From assembly GCA_964433225.1 (NCBI GenBank), contig CAYSQA010000001.1, forward strand, positions 57,635-121,634: a stretch of DNA of 64,000 bases. Reading direction: 5' to 3'. The DNA is from CG2-30-36-39 sp964433225 (GTDB lineage: Bacteria; Patescibacteriota; Microgenomatia; UBA1400; PJMF01). This document shows positions 8,710 to 18,069 of the stretch, in pieces. The notes beneath the pieces are model-generated. The model had not been told where the DNA came from. It did no database searches and saw only the letters and a program-made list of their open reading frames with translations. Positions within the stretch are counted from its first letter, which is position 1, and every line of letters begins with the position of its first letter. A program made the translations under genes and the position numbers.

Positions 8710-9441
8710 CTATTGGCCAAGATACTGCCCTCCTGTTGCATTGATAATCGAACCTGTCAAAAAGCCAGATTGCTTATCATCAGCCAGAAAAGCCACAATT
8801 TGAGCTATTTCTGCAGGGGCAGCGATTCTCCCAATAGGAGTATTTGAAGCAATTTTATTTCTAGTTTCCTCATCCCAATCAGCGGTCATGGGTGTATCCA
8901 TGGCTCCTGGGTAAATGGCGTTACAACGAAGATTGGGCCCAACTTGTAAAGCAACTGCTTTGGTTAAACCCAATAAACCAGCCTTTGATGCAGCATAGCC
9001 AGGTTTTTTGGTTCCAATTACGCCAACCATTGAAGAGATATTAACAATTGAGCCTTTAATATTGAACTCTGCTGAGTTTTGAGCAAACAGCTGACTCAAG
9101 ACAAAAGGAGCTGTCAAGTTAATATTCATCATTAAATTCCAGTGATCCAAAGTACCATCAACTAGTTTTCCACCAATACTTAAACCAGCATTATTAACCA
9201 ATACAGTCCAGTTTTTATTGGGTAAAAATTTGGCCAAAGAATTTTTTATTGTTTCTGGTTTAGAAAAATCAACTCCACCAATTGCTAGTTCTAAATTATC
9301 TTTCAATTCAGCTAGATTCTGTTTAAGAGCTTCTGTTTCTAATAAATCAACCGCAACAATTTTGAAACCTTTTTCAACCAAAGCTTTACAAACCTCTTTA
9401 CCCAAACCACCTGATGCCCCAGTAACTAAAGCTAATTTCAT
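8710..9441 (-). CDS. SDR family NAD(P)-dependent oxidoreductase
   Basis: This is a classical short-chain dehydrogenase of 243 aa: TGASGGLGK cofactor loop at residues 7-15, NNAG at about 88-91, catalytic Ser in VNISSMVG and YAASK with the Tyr-Lys pair. PGAMDTPM and the C-terminal FLTGSIINATGGQ complete the pattern of FabG-like enzymes. Its ATG shares the A of the TAA stop of the dehydrogenase gene before it (TAATG), with GGAG upstream. Together with the Gfo/Idh/MocA partner it probably oxidises or reduces a sugar or polyol; FabG function in fatty acid synthesis is less likely in this context. Confidence 0.9.
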   Translation of the reverse strand: MKLALVTGASGGLGKEVCKALVEKGFKIVAVDLLETEALKQNLAELKDNLELAIGGVDFSKPETIKNSLAKFLPNKNWTVLVNNAGLSIGGKLVDGTLDHWNLMMNINLTAPFVLSQLFAQNSAEFNIKGSIVNISSMVGVIGTKKPGYAASKAGLLGLTKAVALQVGPNLRCNAIYPGAMDTPMTADWDEETRNKIASNTPIGRIAAPAEIAQIVAFLADDKQSGFLTGSIINATGGQYLGQ

Positions 9442-10442
9442 TATTCAAATCTCCTTTCATAAGCCATATCAATCACTCTCATGATTCTCATGTTGTGACT
9501 AATATTCTGTGACCAAATTGATTTATCATTGGCTAAAAACTGCTCAAAAGCCTTGACAACAGCATCAGTCCCGTCACTAGCAAAACTGTAGTGGTTTAAT
9601 TCTTTCCCTTGAACATCATAAACCGTTAAATCTGACTTAGTTACTATAAACCTACCCTTAGTCCCCCTAACTTCAATTGATTCTTCTTTAGGACCGCTTA
9701 GCACTGCCAATTGAAAAACCCCTTGAACGCCAGTGGGATGCCAGTTGTGTAAGCTAGCAGCATCTTCAACCTCATAAGTGTAATTTGGTTTGGCAACATT
9801 TGACCAATGGAGATTGGCCTCACTCACTTCACCAAAATATCTCATAATTACGTCAAGTAAGTGGTAACCCATATCAATTAATGCGCCGCCACCAGCAGCC
9901 TGAATAGCACTTCTCCAACCCTCATAAAGATTGCCATGAGGAATAAAATGACGAGCATTATACATATAAGGAGTGCCAATCACCCCCTCGTGCAATAATT
10001 GTAAACCCATGGCATATGATGGATAGAACTGTCTTTTGGTGACAGTGTAAATTTGAACATTCTCTTTCATCGCCAAAGTGCTAAGTGCTTTAGCTTCTTC
10101 TAGATTAAGCGCAAATGGTTTTTCTTTAAAAACAGTCACATTATTGGCTACTGCTAATTCAATAATATCCTTGTATAAGAAGTGAGGAACCGACAACACT
10201 GCTCCATCAAGCTTAAGCTCTTTTTTACTAACCTCAGCAAATAAATCTTTATAGTCACTATAAACTTTAACCTGTTCTGAATGGGGCAATAAATCTTGAG
10301 CCAAAGTAATAAATTCTTGACTAATGTCACAAATAGCTGCAATCTCACATTGGTCAGCTAATCTTAATAAAGCGGGAATAAGCTCACTCCTAGACTGACC
10401 TCCAAGGCCAATGATTGCGAGTCTCTTTTTTTTGTTTTCCAT
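9441..10442 (-). CDS. Gfo/Idh/MocA family oxidoreductase
   Basis: This is an NAD(P)-dependent sugar-type dehydrogenase of 333 aa. The Rossmann loop is IIGLGGQSR near the start, EKPFA (about residue 105-109) carries the family lysine, and the C-terminal alpha/beta domain includes GGGALIDMGYHLLDV. I place the start at ATG 10442 because GAAGGAGGG lies 4 nt ahead; an in-frame start 11 codons upstream lacks a site. It is the first gene of the six-gene cluster to 5872. Probable role: modification of a nucleotide sugar or inositol-like compound. Confidence 0.9.
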   Translation of the reverse strand: MENKKKRLAIIGLGGQSRSELIPALLRLADQCEIAAICDISQEFITLAQDLLPHSEQVKVYSDYKDLFAEVSKKELKLDGAVLSVPHFLYKDIIELAVANNVTVFKEKPFALNLEEAKALSTLAMKENVQIYTVTKRQFYPSYAMGLQLLHEGVIGTPYMYNARHFIPHGNLYEGWRSAIQAAGGGALIDMGYHLLDVIMRYFGEVSEANLHWSNVAKPNYTYEVEDAASLHNWHPTGVQGVFQLAVLSGPKEESIEVRGTKGRFIVTKSDLTVYDVQGKELNHYSFASDGTDAVVKAFEQFLANDKSIWSQNISHNMRIMRVIDMAYERRFE

Positions 10443-10563
10443 TGTTCCCTCCTTCGATATGATTAGGAAAACCATTATTATATCACGTTATGGGACAAAT
10501 TTTGTAAAAAAATGTACAAAGTTTATTTAAAAGCCAAACTAAAAGGTGTATAACTGTTGATAT

Positions 10564-10986
10564 ATGCAATGGATGATTTATGCTTTATTGGCTGCTGTTT
10601 TTGCTGCTGCTACTTCCATCTTGGCTAAAATTGGGATCAAAGATGTTGACTCCAACCTGGCCACAGCGATTAGAACAACAGTGATCTTAGTTTTTACCTG
10701 GGGAATTGCTTTTGCCCAAAAATCTACAAGTCAACTGGGATCAATAAATAAAAACTCAATGCTTTTTTTAATTCTATCTGGAATTGCCACTGGCTTATCC
10801 TGGTTATTTTATTTTAGAGCTCTCCAACTAGGACCAGCTAGTAGAGTGGTTCCAATTGATAAGTTAAGTTTAGTGATTACGATTGTGCTGGCGGCTATTT
10901 TTCTCAAAGAAAATTTAACTTTACCAGTAATTATTGGTGCTATCCTTATGACAGCAGGAACACTGATTATTGCAACAGCAAAATAA
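10564..10986 (+). CDS. EamA/DMT-type small membrane transporter
   Basis: The 140-aa protein is almost all membrane: about five hydrophobic helices starting MQWMIYALLAAVFAAATSIL and ending in a typical EamA repeat end (LKENLTLPVIIGAILMTAGTLII). It represents a single EamA repeat, half the size of the usual ten-helix drug/metabolite exporter, and would act as a dimer. A TATAAC box lies 9-10 nt before ATG. It diverges from the sugar dehydrogenase cluster. Substrate unknown. Confidence 0.85.
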   Translation: MQWMIYALLAAVFAAATSILAKIGIKDVDSNLATAIRTTVILVFTWGIAFAQKSTSQLGSINKNSMLFLILSGIATGLSWLFYFRALQLGPASRVVPIDKLSLVITIVLAAIFLKENLTLPVIIGAILMTAGTLIIATAK

Positions 10987-11019
10987 ACCTAGTATTTAAC
11001 TAAGAAAGAAAGGACTTTC

Positions 11020-11406
11020 ATGACTGGATATTATGCGCCTATAGAAAAAGAGACTTTGACAAATGAAAATTTTCGTCAAGTTTTATTTACTGGTAAAAAC
11101 ATGCAATTGGTTTTAATGACTCTTCAGCCACAAGAAGAAATTGGTTTGGAAACCCATGATGGTCACGACCAATTTTTCCGTTTCGAAGCTGGTTTCGGTA
11201 AAGTGGTAATTAATGATAATGAATATGAAGTTAAAGATGGAGATGCTGTTATCGTTCCAGCAGGAGCACAGCACAATGTGATTAATACCTCAGTAACAGA
11301 AACTTTAAAACTTTATACCATCTATGCTCCACCAGAACATGCCGATGGTACTGTTCATCTTACTAGGGCTGATGCCCTGGCTGATGATGAGCACTATGAT
11401 GGTTAA
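11020..11406 (+). CDS. cupin domain protein
   Basis: A single cupin barrel of 128 aa: the first motif region GLETHDGHDQFFRFEAGFGKVVI and the second VPAGAQHNVINTS are both present, giving His and Glu metal ligands. GAAAGGA before ATG 11020 is a good ribosome binding site. It follows the small transporter by 33 nt and is probably cotranscribed. Small cupins of this type are often sugar isomerases or ligand sensors; no closer assignment is possible. Confidence 0.85.
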   Translation: MTGYYAPIEKETLTNENFRQVLFTGKNMQLVLMTLQPQEEIGLETHDGHDQFFRFEAGFGKVVINDNEYEVKDGDAVIVPAGAQHNVINTSVTETLKLYTIYAPPEHADGTVHLTRADALADDEHYDG

Positions 11407-11492
11407 ATTTAACCTAAAATAACCTAGCTTTATCTTGTAACTAGTGGTTTTTTATTAATGAAGAAAGTTATTTTTCAGGTACAATTGGCTTC

Positions 11493-12878
11493 GTGGCAAA
11501 ACCCACTTCACAGCCAACTATCTTGATTTTAGGTTCTGGACCAACTGGCTTAGGTGCAGCTTATAGACTCCAAGAGTTGGGTTATGAAAACTTTTTAGTT
11601 TTAGAAAAAAATAATTTTGTTGGTGGTTTGGCAACTTCATTTGTTGATGATAAAGGATTTACCTGGGATATTGGTGGCCATGTAGTTCACTCTCACTACC
11701 AATATTTTGACCAAGTTTTTGCTAAACATGTATTAAAAAAAGCTAACACGCTTCAACGTGAAGCTTGGGTCTGGTTGTACAACACTTTTGTTCCCTACCC
11801 CTTTCAATATAACCTTCACTATTTACCCAAAAAAATTCAAGAGGAATGTGTTGCAGAATTAAAAAAAATAAAAACTAAACACAAACCAAAAAACTTTCTG
11901 GAATGGATCAATCATAACTTTGGTCTAGGTATTGCCAAACACTTTATGATTCCTCAAAATCTTAAAACCTGGGGTTATGATCTAAAAACCATTAATGCCG
12001 ATTGGGTTGGAGATCGCGTTGCTACTGTTGATCTAGCTAGAACTTTAAAAAATATTGCCAACAAAAAAGATGATGTTTCCTGGGGACCAAATAATGTTTT
12101 CCATTTCCCCAAAAAAGGAGGCACAAGTTACATCTGGCAACAAATTGCCAAAACTATTCCCAAAGCAAAAATTAAACTAGGCAAACAAGTTACTAAGGTA
12201 GACTACAAAGAAAAGGTAGTTACCACCCAAGATGGTAAAACTTATAACTATGATTTTTTGATCTCTTCATTACCTGTAACTAAACTTTTAGAAATTGCTG
12301 CTCACCCATTAACTAAAACAGCTAAAGATAATCTTTTTTCTTCAACTGTCCATATTGTTGGGCTTGGACTAAAAGGTAAAACACCTGAAAAGCTCAAAAC
12401 AAAATGCTGGATGTACTTCCCTGAAAAAGATATTCCTTTTTTTAGAGCTACAGTTTTTTCCAACTATTCAAAAAACAATGTGCCAAATTATAAAACTCAA
12501 TGGTCACTAATGTGTGAAGTTGCTCAAACTCCTCAGACTGATTTTCAAAATCAGCAACAAGTAATTACTGAAGTAGTTAAAGGAGCAATCAAAGCCAAAC
12601 TGATCAAGAACCAACAACAAATCATTCACTCATGGAGCCACTCTGAACAGCTTGGCTATCCCACCCCAACTATTTCTAGAAATAAAGTCATTGACAAAAT
12701 CTTGAAAAATTTACTTAAGGAAAAAATCTACTCAAGAGGCAGGTTTGGGGCTTGGAAATATGAAGTTTCCAATATGGATCATACTTTTATGCAAGGCGTA
12801 GAAGCGGTTGATCATATTCTTTACCAAAAACCAGAAACCACAGTTTGGCAACCAAATAAAGTCAATCAAAAAAAATAG
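11493..12878 (+). CDS. FAD-dependent oxidoreductase of the amine oxidase / UDP-galactopyranose mutase-like group
   Basis: The 461-aa protein opens with the dinucleotide-binding loop ILGSGPTGLGAAYRLQ and a second FAD contact, VLEKNNFVGGLATS, then DIGGHVVHSHYQYFD, as seen in UDP-galactopyranose mutase and protoporphyrinogen oxidase-like proteins. The C-terminal GRFGAWKYEVSNMDHTFMQG closes the FAD site. The start is GTG 11493, 7 nt after TACAAT (leaderless). The neighbouring GT28-like gene on the other strand suggests a role in glycan or lipid-linked sugar metabolism rather than haem synthesis. Confidence 0.82.
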   Translation: MAKPTSQPTILILGSGPTGLGAAYRLQELGYENFLVLEKNNFVGGLATSFVDDKGFTWDIGGHVVHSHYQYFDQVFAKHVLKKANTLQREAWVWLYNTFVPYPFQYNLHYLPKKIQEECVAELKKIKTKHKPKNFLEWINHNFGLGIAKHFMIPQNLKTWGYDLKTINADWVGDRVATVDLARTLKNIANKKDDVSWGPNNVFHFPKKGGTSYIWQQIAKTIPKAKIKLGKQVTKVDYKEKVVTTQDGKTYNYDFLISSLPVTKLLEIAAHPLTKTAKDNLFSSTVHIVGLGLKGKTPEKLKTKCWMYFPEKDIPFFRATVFSNYSKNNVPNYKTQWSLMCEVAQTPQTDFQNQQQVITEVVKGAIKAKLIKNQQQIIHSWSHSEQLGYPTPTISRNKVIDKILKNLLKEKIYSRGRFGAWKYEVSNMDHTFMQGVEAVDHILYQKPETTVWQPNKVNQKK

Positions 12879-12882
12879 TTTT

Positions 12883-13992
12883 TCAAACTTGCAATGCTTG
12901 TTTGATTTCTGCCACTAACAACTCTTTTGAATTAAAATTGCTCGTTTTCATTTTTTGTAAACTCTTTTTATAAATAAGCAATAAACTAGGGTCTTCAATA
13001 AATTCTTCTAATCTTGCCCAAGCTTTTTCTAACTTGTTTTCAACCAAACCCAAGTGATAATTAATTATTAGCTCTTGATTGCCTTTTTCTTGAGCTCCCC
13101 CATAGTTAATCGCCATAAAAGGCGTTAATGTCGCAGTGGCTTCAAACAAAGTATTTGGTCCTGACTTACCAATCACTAAATCAGCAGCTTTCATATATCT
13201 ATCCATTTCATCAGTAAAACCAAGTACTTTAAAGGTTAAGTTTTTGTTTTTAAGAAACGAACTTCTAAAACCATTAGCTACATCTTTCAAAAATTCATTA
13301 CTACCACAAATCATTACTACTTGAAGTGGTTTTTTAATAGTCAAAAATTTAGGTAAAAATTGAGCTGGTCCAACATTTCCCAAAGATCCAGAGCTCAATA
13401 AAAATAAAGGTATATCTGAATTAAAACCCAATTCTTTTTTTAACTCACGTTGCTGGTAAGCCTGTTCAAAAGTAGGTTTGACAAACCACCCAACTACTTT
13501 AGTTTTAGCCTGTGGATATATTTGAACTATTTTTTCAGCCTGCCAACGATCAAAAACAAAGTTAACATCAGCCTGTGGTGAAGGATTCATCAAAATCATC
13601 GTTCTAGGATCAGTAATCAAGTTAATAAAATAGAAATTATATTTCTTTTTGAGCCTTTCAATTGCTGGATTAAGTAAATAAAAAGTTGAAATTACTACTT
13701 TTGGTTGGTATGTTTTGAGTTGTTTTTCCACCAAAGCTGCAAAAAACCAACCAGTTATAAATCTGGAAAATTCCAACACATATTTATTTGCTACAGGTTT
13801 GGATAACAATCTCATTAACCTAGGAGCATAACGATGTAGTGACACATGAAGACTAAAATCTGGAAAATACTTAAAAAGTTTAACAGTAAACTTGGTCTTG
13901 GTAGTGATTGTTTCTGCCACAACCCTGGCCAAAGACTCGTGACCTTGGCCAGTGGTAAAAATTAATATGTCAGTATTTTTCATCAAACTCAC
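12883..13992 (-). CDS. GT28/MGDG-synthase-like glycosyltransferase
   Basis: The 369-aa GT-B protein begins with a nucleotide-sugar transferase loop (ILIFTTGQGHESLARVV) and has the typical second half: LSSGSLGNVGPAQF, VMICGSN and ADLVIGKSGPNTLFEA with the Glu that binds the donor sugar. It resembles MurG and diacylglycerol glycosyltransferases and should transfer a sugar to a lipid acceptor at the inner face of the membrane. GTG 13992 is 7 nt from a TAGAAT box; ATG 13983 three codons later is an alternative. It converges with the FAD-protein gene (4-nt gap). Confidence 0.85.
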   Translation of the reverse strand: MSLMKNTDILIFTTGQGHESLARVVAETITTKTKFTVKLFKYFPDFSLHVSLHRYAPRLMRLLSKPVANKYVLEFSRFITGWFFAALVEKQLKTYQPKVVISTFYLLNPAIERLKKKYNFYFINLITDPRTMILMNPSPQADVNFVFDRWQAEKIVQIYPQAKTKVVGWFVKPTFEQAYQQRELKKELGFNSDIPLFLLSSGSLGNVGPAQFLPKFLTIKKPLQVVMICGSNEFLKDVANGFRSSFLKNKNLTFKVLGFTDEMDRYMKAADLVIGKSGPNTLFEATATLTPFMAINYGGAQEKGNQELIINYHLGLVENKLEKAWARLEEFIEDPSLLLIYKKSLQKMKTSNFNSKELLVAEIKQALQV

Positions 13993-14011
13993 AGATTTTA
14001 TTCTAGCAGGT

Positions 14012-14017
14012 TATAAT
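14012..14017 (+). promoter_or_regulatory. -10 box for leaderless tgt mRNA
   Basis: TATAAT ends 7 nt before the ATG at 14025, so transcription would begin at or next to the start codon. The divergent gene has TAGAAT at 14000-14005 on the minus strand, also 7 nt from its start, giving back-to-back leaderless promoters in 32 bp. Confidence 0.65.
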
Positions 14018-14024
14018 TCTCCTC

Positions 14025-15140
14025 ATGAGTTCAAAAACAACGCTAACAAAAACTAAAATCTTGGGCAAAGAATACCAGTTCCCGATTTATTTACCTGATG
14101 CCACTTTAGGCGTAGTCAGAGGTTTAGATAGTAAAACCGTTACCAAAACTGGAATTAAGGGCGTGGTTATTAACACTTATCACTTAATGACTAACCCCGG
14201 TACAGAAGTTTTGGACCAAGTTGGCGGCATTAAAAACTTTATGAATTGGTCTGGCTTAACTGCTTCTGATTCTGGTGGTTTTCAACTATTTTCTTTGATT
14301 CACAAAAACCCCAAACTAGGCAAAATTACTGACGATGGTGTCGTACTTTATACTGGTGAAAAACAACAAAAAAAAACTTTGTTTACACCAGAAGATTCAA
14401 TCCGAGTTCAATTCTCGATTCAAAGTGACATTATGATTTGCTTAGATGATTTTTCACCGATTGATGCTTCAACGAAAAGACTCCGTGAAAGTGTTGATCG
14501 GACTGTTGCTTGGGCAAAGCGTTGTAAAGCAGAATTCACCAAACAATGCCAACAACATGGCTATAATGATGAAAATAGACCATTACTACTTGGAGTGGTT
14601 CAAGGTCATAATAATCATAAATTGAGAAAAGAATGTGCTCAAAAATTAGAGGCTATTGGTCTTGATGGCTATGGTCTAGGTGGCTGGCCTTTTAAGACTG
14701 ATGGCTCTTTTGACTATGACATGTGTCAAACCACTGCTGATGTCACACCCAACGACAAAATCAGATTTGCTTTGGGAATTGGTAGCCCAGAAAACATCGT
14801 GAAACTCTATCAAATGGGCTACAACATTTTCGACTGTGTCCTCCCTACCAGAGATGCTAGACATCAAAGACTCTATGTTTTTACCAAAAATCCAGCAATA
14901 ATCGACTTTGACCAAGCTGAAAATTGGTATGACTATTTGTACATTGGTCGTGGGTCGTTTAAGCAAGACACTAAGCCTATTGACCAGCACTGTGACTGTC
15001 ATACTTGTCAAAACTACTCTAGATCATACTTAAACCACCTATTCAAAGTTAAGGACAACTTAGCGTTCTATTTGGCTACCATTCACAACCTTCGCTTTTA
15101 TGCCAGATTGATGGAACTATTAAAAAACTTGTCAGTTTAG
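14025..15140 (+). CDS. tgt: tRNA-guanine transglycosylase
   Basis: Tgt exchanges guanine-34 of tRNAs with GUN anticodons for preQ1 or queuine. The 371-aa protein shows SDSGGFQLFS (active-site Asp), GLGGWPF, the nucleophile loop FDCVLPTRDARH and a zinc site HCDCHTC with a later His in LATIHNLRFY. No other queuosine synthesis gene adjoins it; a QueC-like gene is present at 53455. The tRNA-Tyr(GTA) at 49034 is an expected substrate. Confidence 0.95.
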   Translation: MSSKTTLTKTKILGKEYQFPIYLPDATLGVVRGLDSKTVTKTGIKGVVINTYHLMTNPGTEVLDQVGGIKNFMNWSGLTASDSGGFQLFSLIHKNPKLGKITDDGVVLYTGEKQQKKTLFTPEDSIRVQFSIQSDIMICLDDFSPIDASTKRLRESVDRTVAWAKRCKAEFTKQCQQHGYNDENRPLLLGVVQGHNNHKLRKECAQKLEAIGLDGYGLGGWPFKTDGSFDYDMCQTTADVTPNDKIRFALGIGSPENIVKLYQMGYNIFDCVLPTRDARHQRLYVFTKNPAIIDFDQAENWYDYLYIGRGSFKQDTKPIDQHCDCHTCQNYSRSYLNHLFKVKDNLAFYLATIHNLRFYARLMELLKNLSV

Positions 15141-15158
15141 TTAGTTAAACTTGGTTTA

Positions 15159-15800
15159 GTGAAACCAAAACTAAGAGAGAAGCTTGAACTTTTTGGAGCA
15201 AGAAACCTAACTAATAACGAACTTCTAACTATTTTATTAAGCACTGGTAACAAACAACTCTCAGCTAATCAAACTGCGCAGACATTGTTGAAAAAATTTC
15301 CGCTTAAAAAGTTACAACTTCTCAAACCGAGTGAACTAGCTAAAAATCAAGGAGTTGGAATAGCTAAAGCCAGCCAAATTATTTCAGCTATTGAGTTGGG
15401 CAGAAGAAATGCCCTCCCCGTTACAGATAAAATTACTTCACCGGCTACAGCTTTGCCTTACCTAAATAAACTTAGAAATAAACAAAAAGAATGGGCTATT
15501 TGCTTATACCTCAATGCTCTTTCCGAGTTAATTCATAGTGAAATGATTGCTTTGGGTGGCTTAAATTATTTGCTGCTAGAACCAAAAGATCTTCTTTATC
15601 CTGCCATTACTCTGCCTGCTGCTAGCTTTATTTTGGCTCATAATCACCCTTCAGGCAGTACCGAACCAAGCTTAGCTGACAAAAAAACCACACAAAAAAT
15701 TAGTCAGGTTTGTCAGTTGTTGGGGGTTAATTTTTTGGATCACTTAATCATTACCAAAAAGGCCCACTTCTCTTTTAAAGAAGCAGGCCTAATGAAATGA
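15159..15800 (+). CDS. radC: RadC-family JAB-domain protein
   Basis: The 213-aa protein has an N-terminal helix-hairpin-helix region (LKPSELAKNQGVGIAKASQIISAIELGR) and a C-terminal JAB/MPN metalloprotease-like domain with HNHPSGSTEPSLAD, the HxHx(10)D zinc motif. The start is GTG 15159, 18 nt after tgt. The family is called DNA repair protein by tradition, but its biochemical role is not settled. Confidence 0.93.
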   Translation: MKPKLREKLELFGARNLTNNELLTILLSTGNKQLSANQTAQTLLKKFPLKKLQLLKPSELAKNQGVGIAKASQIISAIELGRRNALPVTDKITSPATALPYLNKLRNKQKEWAICLYLNALSELIHSEMIALGGLNYLLLEPKDLLYPAITLPAASFILAHNHPSGSTEPSLADKKTTQKISQVCQLLGVNFLDHLIITKKAHFSFKEAGLMK

Positions 15801-15806
15801 TAAATT

Positions 15807-16553
15807 TTATTTTTTAACCTGTTTACTAAATGAGTCAAAGGCTTTTAAAACCTCGACCGGTAAAGCAAAAATAACTGTGTTTGATTGATCAGAAGAAATA
15901 TCATTGATTGAGTTAAGCGTTCTCAAGTGTAAAGCTCCAGGGCTTGAGCTCATCAGCTCTGCTGCTTTTTTAAGGTTACCAGCTGCAACAACTTCTCCTT
16001 CAGAATTAATAATGGTAGCTCTTTTTTCTCTCTCTGCTTCAGCTTGTTTTGCCATGGTTCGCACCATTGTTTCTGGTAACTCAATATCCTTTAGTTCAAC
16101 TGTTTCTACCTCTATTCCCCACTTATCAGTGACTGGGTCAATTGTTTCTAAAATTTCTTTGGCGATTTTTTCCCGGTTAGAGAGTAGCTCATCTAAGGTA
16201 ACTTCACCAGCAATTCTTCTCATGGTAGTTTGAGCCAACTGAGAGACAGCCCAAAAAACATTCTCTACCTCATTAATGGCTTTACCAGCATCAGCTACTT
16301 TGTAGTAAATCACCGCATTCATTTTGCAAGAAACATTATCTTTGGTAATCGTTTCTTGTTTGGGTACATCAACAGCTTTAGTACGAATATCGACTTTTCT
16401 AAAACTTTGAAAAACAGGTAAGATAAAGACCCAACCTGGACCAACTACACCAGAAAACTTACCCATGGTATAAACTACCCCCCGTTCATACTGGTTGATT
16501 TGCTTCAAAGAAACTAAAAACAAAATAATAATAAAAATAATTAATCCAGACAT
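15807..16553 (-). CDS. SPFH/stomatin-like protein (slipin)
   Basis: A 248-aa membrane-associated scaffold protein. Residues 2-18 form a membrane anchor (GLIIFIIILFLVSLKQI), then the SPFH domain with NQYERGVVYTMGKFSGVVGPGWVFILP and the stomatin core DVPKQETITKDNV. A helical part with VRTMAKQAEAEREKRATIINSEGE follows. Such proteins organise membrane microdomains. The usual NfeD partner is not next to it here. Confidence 0.9.
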   Translation of the reverse strand: MSGLIIFIIILFLVSLKQINQYERGVVYTMGKFSGVVGPGWVFILPVFQSFRKVDIRTKAVDVPKQETITKDNVSCKMNAVIYYKVADAGKAINEVENVFWAVSQLAQTTMRRIAGEVTLDELLSNREKIAKEILETIDPVTDKWGIEVETVELKDIELPETMVRTMAKQAEAEREKRATIINSEGEVVAAGNLKKAAELMSSSPGALHLRTLNSINDISSDQSNTVIFALPVEVLKAFDSFSKQVKK

Positions 16554-16564
16554 TTGTCCTTTCT

Positions 16565-17980
16565 TTACTTTTTAGTAATTTCTTGACCCGTTACTCCATC
16601 TTTAACTTGATAACCAAATTGTTCTAGCTGGTTTCTCAACTCATCTGCTAACTGCCAATTTTGGGTCATTCTAGCGTTAACTCTTTCGTTTGCTAATTCT
16701 TGAATATTTTCTGGTAAAGTCTCTTCTACTAAAAGATCTATTCTTGCCAGCCCCAACCCCAGAATTTCGTCAAAACTAAGCAATAAACGATACTTCTGTT
16801 GAGCTAACAAATCACTTGCTAACACTTCCCACATCAACGCCACTGCCTCTGGTGTATGCAGATCGTTTTCAATGGCAGTAAAAAATCTTTTTTTAAACTC
16901 TTGTTCTTTGGCTAAAGCTTCAGCAGTTGGTTCAACCTCAGTTTCTTTATCTTTGATTAATTTTCTGATTTTGTCAGTTAGTTTTTCCCAAGAAACTTGA
17001 GCCCCCTCCATATTATCCCAAGTAAAATTCATTTCAGAACGATAGTGAGCTGAGAGTAATAAAAGTCTAAAAGCCATAGGGTCATAACCTTTTTTCTCTA
17101 AATCATCTAGAGTAAAAAAGTTATTAAGCGACTTACTCATTTTTTGACCTTCGACCGACAAAAAGTTGTGATGAACCCAATATTTAACAAAAGGTTTTTT
17201 CCCTGTAGCTGCCTCACTTTGAGCAATCTCATTAGTGTGATGAACTGGAATATGATCAATACCACCAGTATGAATGTCGATCTGCTCACCCAAGTGCTCC
17301 ATGCTAATTGCTGAACATTCAATATGCCAACCGGGAAAACTCCTAGGACTCCAAGGGCTTGCCCAAGCCATAGCCCTGTTTTCACCGGCTCGTTCGAACT
17401 TCCACAAAGCAAAATCTGTGGAATTTTTCTTTCCGGCTACTTTCTCTACTCTAGCCCCTTCTTGCAAATGTTCTCGATCTAAGTGGGCTAATTTGCCATA
17501 ATCAGACAGCTTACTGGTATCAAAATAAACTCCATCATCCGGAATAACATAAGTGAAACCCTTTTCTTCCAGTTTTTTGACTAGCTCTAGTTGATTTTGA
17601 ATATTCTCGGTCACTCTACTGGTAATATTTGGCCTGACATTTCCAATTTTATCCATACTGTGATGAAAATAGTCTTCAAACTTTCTAGCAATATCCCAAG
17701 CAGTCATGCCATATTTTTTGGCACCTTTTTCTAATTTATCCTCACCTGTGTCGGCATCTGAAGACAAATGACCAACATCAGTAATATTACGCACAAACTT
17801 CACTTCATAACCAGCATGACGTAAAGCTCTCACCAAAACATCATCCATAGTATATTTTCTGACGTGACCAATATGAGTGTAGTCATAAACAGTAGGACCA
17901 CAAGCATAAAGCGTCACTAAATCAGGATTTCTGGGAGAAAATTCTTCTACTTTTCTGGAAAGAGTGTTGTAGAGTTTCAT
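16565..17980 (-). CDS. cysS: cysteine--tRNA ligase
   Basis: CysRS charges tRNA-Cys. In 471 aa it has the class I HIGH signature (YTHIGHVRKY, about residue 35), zinc ligands ACGPTVYD, HIECSA and HTNE, and KMSKS (about 266-270). The C-terminal helical and anticodon parts end EFGYQ-type (QLEQFGYQVKDGVTGQEITKK). The start ATG 17980 is clear by alignment of the conserved MKLYNTLSRKVEEF opening. Confidence 0.97.
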   Translation of the reverse strand: MKLYNTLSRKVEEFSPRNPDLVTLYACGPTVYDYTHIGHVRKYTMDDVLVRALRHAGYEVKFVRNITDVGHLSSDADTGEDKLEKGAKKYGMTAWDIARKFEDYFHHSMDKIGNVRPNITSRVTENIQNQLELVKKLEEKGFTYVIPDDGVYFDTSKLSDYGKLAHLDREHLQEGARVEKVAGKKNSTDFALWKFERAGENRAMAWASPWSPRSFPGWHIECSAISMEHLGEQIDIHTGGIDHIPVHHTNEIAQSEAATGKKPFVKYWVHHNFLSVEGQKMSKSLNNFFTLDDLEKKGYDPMAFRLLLLSAHYRSEMNFTWDNMEGAQVSWEKLTDKIRKLIKDKETEVEPTAEALAKEQEFKKRFFTAIENDLHTPEAVALMWEVLASDLLAQQKYRLLLSFDEILGLGLARIDLLVEETLPENIQELANERVNARMTQNWQLADELRNQLEQFGYQVKDGVTGQEITKK

Positions 17981-18069
17981 AATTTTTTAGCTAGCTTTTA
18001 TTGTGATTAATGGTGAGAGATATCATACCGTAAAAACAAACAATCTGGAACGAAATAAGTCACAAAAAA

